20,429 nucleotides of DNA from Pseudoneurospora amorphoporcata (lineage: Eukaryota; Ascomycota; Sordariomycetes; Sordariales; Sordariaceae), in contig MU859407.1 in assembly GCA_033297205.1 (NCBI GenBank), positions 1 through 20,429 on the forward strand. Direction: 5' to 3'. The notes under the pieces were generated by a model. That model worked only from the letters and a program-made list of their open reading frames with translations, searched no databases and was not told where the DNA came from. The number at the start of each line of letters is the position of its first letter. The first letter of the stretch is position 1. A program made the position numbers and the translations under genes. Below, piece by piece: positions 1 to 8,135 of the stretch.

Positions 1-1124
1 GCCTGAGGCATCCAGCCGTATAGCAAGGCTTGGGTCCAAGCCGTGCGGCTCCTTAGGAGCTTGGTGAGGTTTAGGGTCGAATGTCCGTGTGACATGGAGA
101 ATGCCACAAGAAGGGTACCCAAGCTCACTGTTTCTCCGCGGCAGAGTAACTGACGAGTGAACATAGCTTTGTTTGGATAGAGATGGGGAGAGAACCGCTC
201 ACAAAATCCACGTCGTAGTGGACAATCGTTCAGGAACGGTTCTCGAGGTCCAACACGAAATTTCCAGAGGGCTTCTAGCACCGCTTCAAAATAAGAAATC
301 GGTATAAGCTTTTCTCCGCACATAAGATGAACTTCCCGGGCCAAGGCCACCTCCTGAAATATCCATATCCGTTGCCAGTACTGATTTGTCAATAGGTGAG
401 TGATACCGGTTTCCAGATCACTCAAGACGGATTTACTACGCGTCCCGCGCAGCCCTTCAACATGAAGCAAGTCGTAGAAGAACCTTGCCATATCATAATC
501 ATACCCTTCACAAGCCTCACTTGAAGCATCCTCATTCGTACCTCCCTTATCAAATACCGGTTCCGGGAGGAAAAACCGTGTGAGACGTTTTAAGTACAGG
601 GATACACACCAGCGTAAACAGAATGAGGCATCCATGAGGAATTCTGTAGGCCACAACTTCTCCATCACTGGAAGCTTTACCGCACGAGGGCCCCAGTCTG
701 CGAAGAACTCCATAGCGACATCGGTTTCCTTAGAACCACGACCCAACCAGGAATAGACGAGCTCGGCGTTCTTGAAGATGTCATACATGTTCTGGACATG
801 CCAACTCTTTTCATCGTCGTCGGATTGTTGGATGCATATGGCGTCGGCCCAGAGCCAGGATTCCACGTCGTGGTGTTGAAGCATTTGCAGAAACGCATGG
901 AGATTCTCCCCGACGGAGAATTGTTTGCCGTTGATCTCAATGTCGACCTGACCCTTCGAATCCCCCCAAACGTATGACAGCGCACGATATTGGAGGGCGT
1001 CATCGTCAAGAGAGGCGTGACAAAGTTGAAGGCTGATAAGGTGGGAGCCCGGCTGGCAGGCGGAACTGAATCGGAAGAAGCGAGTCTCGCGCTTTTCGCG
1101 GCTCAGAGGGCTGTAGGTGAACAT
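1..1124 (-). CDS. HET-domain (heterokaryon incompatibility) protein, 3' part missing
   Basis: Read on the minus strand from the ATG at 1124-1122, the frame stays open for 374 codons to the window edge, so the C terminus lies outside. No intron is needed. The HET signature blocks are in order: YRALSYVWGD at residues 46-55, LWADAICIQQSD at 91-102, then WHVQNMYDIFKNAELVYSWLG at about 108-128, and a later block YWQRIWIFQEVALAREV near 247-262 that follows the domain in many HET proteins. HET domains are known in Pezizomycotina as triggers of the cell-death reaction after fusion of unlike hyphae, and they have distant TIR-like features. No N-terminal partner domain is present: the HET blocks begin about 45 residues in. 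It is the first in-frame ATG seen. The stop of the NLR gene lies about 1 kb upstream on the same strand. Family assignment is firm; a role in actual vegetative incompatibility is inference. Confidence 0.93.
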   Translation of the reverse strand, partial: MFTYSPLSREKRETRFFRFSSACQPGSHLISLQLCHASLDDDALQYRALSYVWGDSKGQVDIEINGKQFSVGENLHAFLQMLQHHDVESWLWADAICIQQSDDDEKSWHVQNMYDIFKNAELVYSWLGRGSKETDVAMEFFADWGPRAVKLPVMEKLWPTEFLMDASFCLRWCVSLYLKRLTRFFLPEPVFDKGGTNEDASSEACEGYDYDMARFFYDLLHVEGLRGTRSKSVLSDLETGITHLLTNQYWQRIWIFQEVALAREVHLMCGEKLIPISYFEAVLEALWKFRVGPREPFLNDCPLRRGFCERFSPHLYPNKAMFTRQLLCRGETVSLGTLLVAFSMSHGHSTLNLTKLLRSRTAWTQALLYGWMPQ

Positions 1125-1719
1125 TGTCGTGGGCCGTACTGGAAATGGATCTTGAGAAGAACAGTGTATGGGATTGATGTTGTCATATTGTTGAAAAACA
1201 ACGACGAAAGTTAAGGACCTGTGAGGGGCAAAGTAGACCAACACCTCTGGGAAGGTAGGAGGATCCTTTCCATCGGGCACCGATTTGGTCGGTCAGGTCA
1301 TTCATTTCCGACATGCATAAGCCACAAAACTAGGGTACTGTAAAGAAACCAATGGGGAGAAATTGACTGTTTGATTGGTCTAAGGAAGAAAGGGAAAATC
1401 CCAAGGAGCTGCCAGGTCCCAACCAAAATACCCAAAAATCGAAGAAGAAGGTGGGGGTCGAATCGACCGGTCTCAGTACGTCTCCTATTAATCCTCTATA
1501 TATTAACAGTAGCTTAGCCCAGTTTGTCTCCTGGTAGTGCGTTAGTACTTTTGGCGGGCGGACCACATAGAAAACCCCGCACGCACTATCCAACTCATAG
1601 CGCAGGACGCGAATGTGCACTTTTCGCCCGCAAAATAATTGTTAGGCCTAATAGAGTTTCGCATGTTTCACGTTAGTGCATTCGTTCCCGTTCTCCGGCA
1701 TTTTTTGTTAGTGCCTCTA

Positions 1720-1802
1720 TTTACACCTCCATTTACATTCCTATTTGTATCTCCATTTGCATTTCTACTTACATTTCCATTGTATTTCCATTTACACTTC
1801 CA
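1720..1802. repeat. Degenerate 12-bp minisatellite (TTTACATYTCCA-like)
   Basis: Seven consecutive units of 12, 12, 12, 12, 12, 11 and 12 nt read TTTACACCTCCA, TTTACATTCCTA, TTTGTATCTCCA, TTTGCATTTCTA, CTTACATTTCCA, TTGTATTTCCA and TTTACACTTCCA. The strand is strongly pyrimidine-biased. The apparent peptide rich in Phe and Pro read through it is a by-product of the repeat. Confidence 0.8.
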
Positions 1803-1898
1803 CTTCTCTATACCTTCACCTTAATATACGGGTTTCAATCCATTAGCTATCCTAAAAGTCAAACCCAGGATCCAGCCTAGCATTGCCTTGGGAAGGGC

Positions 1899-1919
1899 GA
1901 GGCCAGCTTGCCTGGCCTC
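1899..1919. repeat. Perfect 8-bp inverted repeat, possible hairpin
   Basis: GAGGCCAG (1899-1906), a 5-nt loop, then CTGGCCTC (1912-1919). It lies about 200 nt past the NLR stop codon on the minus strand, so it could fold in the 3' region of that transcript. Function unknown. Confidence 0.5.
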
Positions 1920-2118
1920 CCCGAACACTTCTACTGTTTTAATTGAGGATCAAAACGGAAAGTGCCTGTATACATCCCACTGTACCCCGATCTCATCCGA
2001 AGCATGCGAAGGGAATTGTGTAGTCAAGGCAATCACTTACTGAGTAACGCAAGTCCAGTTTATGTCCCCTCCCGGACTCCGATAGCAGACTTCCCCAGCC
2101 CTGGATCTCCTCTCTACC

Positions 2119-5100
2119 CTACGTGGACTTCCTGGGAGTCGACTTTGTGGCCGACACCGCGTCATGAAACTTCAGAGCCCCCTTGACGGCAATCAACTCT
2201 CCATGGACACAAAAGACGAAATCGTCATCCGATGTTTTGACAGGCCGTGTCTCGCTACCACCTTCAGACAGATAATCTTTCGGGACGTACATGTGCTGCG
2301 TGTACTCCACGGTGTCGGCAATATCTGAGCTGGAGGACGTTGACAGAATAGTCGACAGGTCAATGCTGGATAACCAGGAGTTTCTGTGGATGAAAACGAG
2401 GCTCTTGGCTCCCTTGCTGGCAGTTGTACCACCGCTTCCTGTAAAGCCCAGAAAATGGGCGCAAATTGCTGACAGTGAAATGCTGCTGATGGGATCAAGG
2501 ATAGTGGCGGTAATGATGTTGCCGTTGCCGGGTGATGAAGCCAGTGTCATATCCTTTGCAAGGTGGTATAGAAAGGTCGTCGATGATGTGACAAACTTCT
2601 GAACGTGTCTCACTTGTAGAGCCAGCATCTGGATTGATGGCTCGACGATGATTTCATCAATCCCTCTCGCGACAATGCCTTCACCCAGATCATAGTGTAG
2701 TTTGATCACCGGGGCGTGGCCGGAAGCTATGTCAGTAAAGTGCTCGATGTTGAAGCACTGGATTGTGCCGCCGCAGAACAGTGCGAACATGGGCTCGTGA
2801 GCTGAAGGGTAGATAAACCAACGCCACATAACTCTTTCATGTTCCTGAAAAGCTAACGATCCCACAAGTGAGCAGTGACCTTCAACTATTTGGTAGACAA
2901 GGTCCGAACTGCTTGTTGATATGAGTAGATGCTTGCCTCTAGGGCTGAAGCACAACTGTTTTATCTGGGCATCGGTATGGATTTCGGCTAGTGGTCCCTG
3001 CTGAGATGTTTTCAGCATAGAGGGCACAAGTCCATGGATGACGACCAAGCCTGTCACGTCCGCAGAAGCAATCAATCTCATTGTCGTGTCACTGCTGACA
3101 GCAATTTCAGTGATGATGGCCTCCGTGGCGTGACGGTACAGACTTGTCGGTGAAGATGGAGCGCCAGCCTTTGTCCCAAAACCCAGCACTTGGCCATTGA
3201 ACATGCCCGCGTAGACAAATGGAAGTAAAGGATGTCCTCGGAGCACTGTAATCTCGGCATTCTTTCGGGCTTCGTACTCGCCCTCAGTAACGGCAAGCTG
3301 AATTGCGTCGCCACTCGTGCTAGCGTCTTCTTCCTTATTCTTCCGCACAAGCACGGCAGGAGACCAGATGCGCATGCTCGAGTCCATGACATCAACTACA
3401 CTTGATCCATCTGACGTGAAGTTAAGGAGCCGAAACGATGGGAAGGGCGAAAACACATGGTAGAGCACTGTCAATGACTCGAAGTCCCAAATGTGAATAT
3501 GACCCTGAGAGTCCGCAGTGACAAGCGTTTGGCCGTCCGGTGTGCATGATGCCGAGAATAAGCCGACAGCATCAGGCATGTTGTAGCTGTTGTTCAGTGA
3601 CCCTGTCCATGTATCGTATAAGGAGAGACCATGATTCGTATATATCACGAGTAGCAGACTGATGTTGGGATTAGGGTTGAAGAGAAGTTTTGCCGCGCGT
3701 CTACTCTCTTCATCTTGTGCGAAGCCAACGAATTCTTGGGATTGAATGTCCCAAAGAGAGACAGTGCCACCCCTATAGCCCAGCGCTATTGTGTCGGCTT
3801 CGGGAGACACGGAGGCTACAAGCGGAGGGCGTGCAGCAAGCCTGTTATGTTCAACCTCCGCAGTTTCGTGGTTCCTGTACTCGAAGGTGTAGTCATCAAC
3901 TAGTTCACCCGTGACCTTATCCCATTTAAGGAAATGGCCGTGGAGGGAAACAGCCATGATGTGGTTATCCGACGAAGTCAGAGTTAGACAGCGGAACCTT
4001 AGCCGATGCTCCCAGACAATATTTCCGTCGAAATCTTGGAGCATGATGGCCCTGGTTGTGCAGATCGCGATATGTCGATCGCTAAAGTGAACGAGGTCCA
4101 CCGGATTTTTGTGAGGTAGGACAGTTTCCTTCTGGCAGCTCCTGTGATTATAGAGGTGGACGTCTCCAGATTCCATACCAACAGCGATCAAGTTATCACC
4201 GCAGGATACCGAGACTGCAATGTTGTCTCCAAAACTGACATATGCGACACAGTCATCCCATGCTGTAGGACGCTGACCGACAGCAGAAAGACCATCCGGC
4301 CGCTTGCCAAATTGTTGATAGATAGCAGACCCTAGAGGACATAGTGGGGGGAGAAGGAAGTGGATAGAAGATGGATTTTGGATGAGGGCCTCTCCAAACT
4401 GGGTAACTAACCGGCTGAGGTCAGTAGCCCAGCTGTCGATATTTTTGACTTGTTTGTTTAAAGGGGACAGGTACTTCATTCTGCGGTCCAGGTACGCCCT
4501 GAGGTTTTTAGAGGCTCGGATGATACAATGAAGATCGCCTTTGCGTGCCAATATCTCAATCCAGCTTAGCACGTTTGTTTTGAAGAACCGATCGATGGCC
4601 ATGAGCAGCTTGTCCGAACTTGCTGATGCGATATAGATGTGCTCGGTAAACTGTGTCACAGCATAATCGAGGAACGGAGGCGGTGGCGGGCGGGTCTGAG
4701 ACAGGAAGCGTGGGTTACGAGGAGGGCGTAGATCGTTGCCCGTGAGTAGTTGAAGGCATGTTAAGGCAACACGTTCGTGAGCCCCAGGTAAAGAAACCAT
4801 GAATTCACCGGCTGGTTCGGATAATAGAAACTCCCGTGCTGTGGGGTGAATAAGTTCGATCAGACTGGAGTCTTTTTGTATCGCGACCAGTTGGCCGCAA
4901 AGTCCTTCGACAGCACTTTTGGCACTAGGTAGGGCTGTGTTGATGTCGAGCTTCAATGCCTGCGAGAGTTCAGACACTGCGAGTTTGCGAGTACTAACCA
5001 CAGTCCATAGCAGGACAGCTCTTGCGATGTGTTTCTCCAGCGTATTCTCTGCCATAACTTGGATCGTCCTCTCGTATAATGGAACCATCCCTTCTGGAAT

Positions 5101-7464
5101 CTCTTCCAGAACTTTCATGATGCTCTCGTTGGAGTAAACATTCTCCAACTTGTCTAGGACCAGACGGACCCATAGAAAACAAGCGCCGGACTTGTGTAAT
5201 ATCTGTGTTGCAAGCTCCTCTCTCTCATCGATGTTGTCAATCGGCAGTGTGTCTACTCGACTCTGGATGTACAGCTTTATGTCATCAAGGCTGGCTTCTC
5301 TCGGGATTTCCACGCATTGCACCGAGGCTGTCGGCTCCAAGCTCCGCTGAATGCGCTGCATATCGTGAACGTGTCGGCTTGTGATAAAGATTCGAAGCGG
5401 AAAGTTGGGCCTTTCGCCTCTTAACATGGTAAAGAACTCTTTGTATTTACTACACTCGTCGATCGCGTCGATGACCCAGTATTGGGGGGTAAACAGCCTT
5501 GCCTAGCAACAAGACGGTGTCAGAAGATATCAGTGCTAAGCATTGCTCTAAAGCAGGGATGAACATACCGATAGGATACACTTCTTGTACAGCTTGGTCC
5601 AAATTGTTCTCGAGTCATCCATGTCGAATGTCGCCCCCTCTTCGAAAAGTATGAAAAGCCTTTCTCGGATGGTAGCATTGGAAAGTGCCATCTGATAGGC
5701 AATTGACCTCAAGAGGACCCCCAGAGACCTGGATTTTGTGTCTCCCACATGAAAATAGTGCGAGGCACACTCCAGGTTGAACTCTTGTAGTTGCGAGGAC
5801 ACGTGCGAGGCGAGGACGCTCTTCCCTGTACCGGGGTTGGCGTGAATCCAGAAGATTGCGAGAATTTTTTCGTTGATTGTGTGTTCGGAGTGCCCTTCGG
5901 CTCTGTGGCCATCTCTCCATTCCTGGAAATCATCCCGAGTATTGATCCATTGACATGAACCATCAACCTTCCAGAACTGTTCATCAGGCTTCTCAGCCAT
6001 GCCTAAAAATGTTCTCAATTGCCGGAGCTGCTCTTTGGCTTGGGCCCGCTTGTTTGTTGTGACTGCATTGACCAACTGTTAGAGTGGCTTATAGTGAAGA
6101 AAGTCGAGGGAAACGTACCATCATGCAGCAAGTCATTCGTAGCCGAGAGCAAAGCATTCCTCACGGTGATGTAATTTGGGTCTTCAACCGAGTCAAACTT
6201 GCAGATATCCCTATGGTTTGCGCCCAGATACGTAGCGCGTTCATTCTTGTAGCCTGGTCGGAACACACGCCGTTAGCTTGACGGGGCCGATGAAGCTCTC
6301 GAGGATGTTTCAGCACTTGACATACCCAGGATGGCCGAGTCCTTTTCCACAATAAACACAGACGAGACACCGAGACTGGTCTTCAGGGCTTCGTAAAACG
6401 AAAAGATGGGGATTTCGTGGGCGTATTTCCCAAACTCTGCGTTGATCAATTGTATGGTCGTGGAACCCGTAGTAAGGTCAGTGATGTACTGCCTGGGAGA
6501 CAACACTCCGGATATCGTGAGGATTTTGTTCAGTATTGCAGCATAGTCTGATCCCCGATGTGGAGTGGCTAGAAAAAAGATGCTTCGGATGCGGTTGTGT
6601 AATTCGGGGATATCTCGTGACAGGATGAATGCCTAGGGTATTGTTCGACATCAGCTGGGGGCCCAGGAACAAGGCGCGGTGGCTCAAGTGGGCCTTTTCT
6701 TCGAATGTGTCCTGTAGTTGTAGGGGAAAAAGAACGACTGACCTTCTTGATGACAAGACCGCCCATGGAGTGCCCGACCAAGATAATGGGACGCTAACGA
6801 GATATGTTTGGTTAGATTGCGAGTAATGTGCACATGCTTGTCTGTCGCTGGCGACGGCTAGACGAATGCTTAAGGTACCTCTTCATTCACGGGCCCCCGC
6901 AAGGCAGGAGAGTTCCTCATCTCCTCCAGGAACCGTTGGCCAAAGTCATGCACGTTCAGCACATTCGCTTTGGAACTTGCCCAATCCGAGTCATAGCCGA
7001 ACGTGTGGATGTTGGCGTTCTCAAATCCGGGTTCCAGTGGCAGCCAGCACTGGGGCCAGAAGGAGCGTGGGTCATTTCCCTTCCTCCATGTCTTGATCGA
7101 ACCGCCCTTCAGGCCGTGTACAAATATCAGGTCGACCAGAGGTTCAGGAGACGAGTGAATCAGTCGTAGGCCGCGAGGGCCATGAGCCCCTTCTTGGTCA
7201 TCGTTGGTATGTCGTCTTTTGACCCAAGTTGTAGAGAAGTGCCGAGAAACCCGCAACGAGATGTTTCCTTTATCATCAGAACTGATACCTTCCGAGACGG
7301 TCGCGACGGAAGCCTGGTTGTTAACTCGGGTAGTATCGCCCCGGTTCCTGGCCGCGTCGGATACTCGCCGAGCCTCTGTTCCACGCCGGAGAGCCTAGGC
7401 AGACAGCAAGGCAAGTCAGCTCTTGAAGACAACTGCGAATTCATTAATGATGACTTACCGACAT
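2119..7464 (-). CDS. NOD-like receptor: SesB/SERAC1-like hydrolase, NACHT NTPase, WD40
   Basis: Seven exons on the minus strand: 7464-7459, 7394-6879, 6793-6743, 6632-6326, 6253-6119, 6062-5569 and 5502-2119, totalling 4893 nt (1630 residues). Introns have GTAAGT, GTACCT, GTCAGT, GTATGT, GTACGT and GTATGT donors; frame is kept at every junction. The head is an alpha/beta hydrolase: LIFVHGLKGG at 91-100, nucleophile elbow GHSMGG at 181-186 (Ser183), LATPHRGSD at 212-220 and NHRDICKF at 306-313 (probable catalytic His). NACHT follows: Walker A NPGTGKS at 414-420 with Ala413 in place of the usual first Gly, Walker B WVIDAIDEC at 512-520, FITSR at 542-546, FLWVRLVL at 612-619 and HPTAREFLL at 722-730. 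The tail holds divergent WD40 units (about 933-955, 1065-1088, 1152-1176, 1198-1218), then roughly 400 residues without clear repeats. Fungal NLRs of this build are thought to sense non-self or damage through the repeats and drive the N-terminal effector. The repeats are not near-identical, unlike the het-d/het-e type. The first exon is the weakest part. Confidence 0.9.
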
Positions 7465-8000
7465 CTAGAGAGCGTATACTGCTAGGACTGCATAGCTCTG
7501 GCAAAAAAATCGGACCCCTTCACAAGCCCGTCTGGCTGCTGCACCTTGGGAGGCATATCTGGAATTGTACATTTCTGCCCCCAACATGCCAAGACGACGG
7601 GTTCATCATTAGCTAGCAACAACACCAAATGGGGCCAATCGCTGAGAGGGACGGACGGTTTGGCCGCATCGGGCTCCGTGTGGCGTTTGCCTTCTCAAAG
7701 TATAGACTGTGCAAAAGGCCGCTAAGAAGCTTTGGAATCATGAGTGGGATCTTACATATTCGTCGACGGGCATCAGGATCGATGTCGAACACGAAGATGG
7801 AGAAGAGAAGAGCTACTTCGCCAAGGTCAGTAACCTCAATCTTGGTATCCTGGTTTCTGACTTGCTGAACTGACATCTCTAAAAGTGGAAAGGTGAGCCG
7901 CTGAGCGTTGCAGCCAATAGCGGTTGTTGCTGAGTACCTCTACGTGCACAGACCACCGGAACCAAAATGCTGCGAGACACTCGAGGCTGCCAACGCGACA

Positions 8001-8008
8001 TCACGTGA
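8001..8008. promoter_or_regulatory. TCACGTGA palindrome (E-box/bZIP-type site)
   Basis: A perfect 8-bp palindrome with a CACGTG core, 128 bp before the start codon of the coiled-coil gene and inside the divergent promoter. CACGTG cores are known targets of fungal bHLH factors. One match of 8 bp can occur by chance. Confidence 0.4.
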
Positions 8009-8112
8009 CCTGGGTCCTTCCACTCCGCACTCTCGTCCGTTCGTTCACGCTGTTCCCCCGTCCTCAATCAATCAATCGCACGCCCATCAAACCCATCACA
8101 TCAACACCATCA

Positions 8113-8133
8113 ATGCCACCCGTCGCTCTTTGA
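8113..8133 (+). promoter_or_regulatory. Short uORF before the coiled-coil gene
   Basis: An ATG followed by five sense codons and TGA (peptide MPPVAL) ends two bases before the main ATG at 8136. If the transcript starts upstream of it, the spacing would allow only leaky scanning or very local reinitiation. The main ATG has A at -3 and G at +4, a strong context. Confidence 0.4.
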
Positions 8134-8135
8134 CG

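Larger units (their letters stand above)
1125..2118. other. Intergenic region between HET gene and NLR gene
   Basis: About 1 kb that should hold the promoter of the HET gene and the 3' flank of the NLR gene, both on the minus strand. I see no convincing gene. Short open frames on either strand give low-complexity or unrecognised peptides. It contains a pair of 8-nt inverted arms TAGTGCGT (1535-1542) and ACGCACTA (1581-1588), a degenerate 12-bp tandem repeat (1720-1802) and a small perfect hairpin (1899-1919). Confidence 0.6.
7465..8135. other. Divergent intergenic region between NLR and coiled-coil gene
   Basis: About 670 bp between two genes transcribed away from each other, so it should carry both promoters. 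A minus-strand frame starts at an ATG at 7876 and codes for 87 residues to 7613, containing FVFDIDPDARRR and a good GTAAGA donor after codon 41; excising a 49-nt intron there gives another short product. I recognise neither version, and it overlaps a plus-strand frame of similar length, so I do not call a gene. It cannot be joined in frame to the NLR gene through that donor. Confidence 0.5.

Noticed and set aside
1450..1480. GGGGGTCGAATCGACC, T-loop-like sequence
   Set aside because: No acceptor stem, A box or terminator around it; a chance resemblance.
1639..1824. 61-codon plus-strand frame rich in Phe and Pro
   Set aside because: Produced by the 12-bp pyrimidine minisatellite.
7613..7876. 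Minus-strand 87-codon frame with a real ATG and a GTAAGA donor
   Set aside because: Unrecognised, overlapped by a plus-strand frame of like length, and phase-incompatible with the NLR gene. Kept only as a note in the divergent region.
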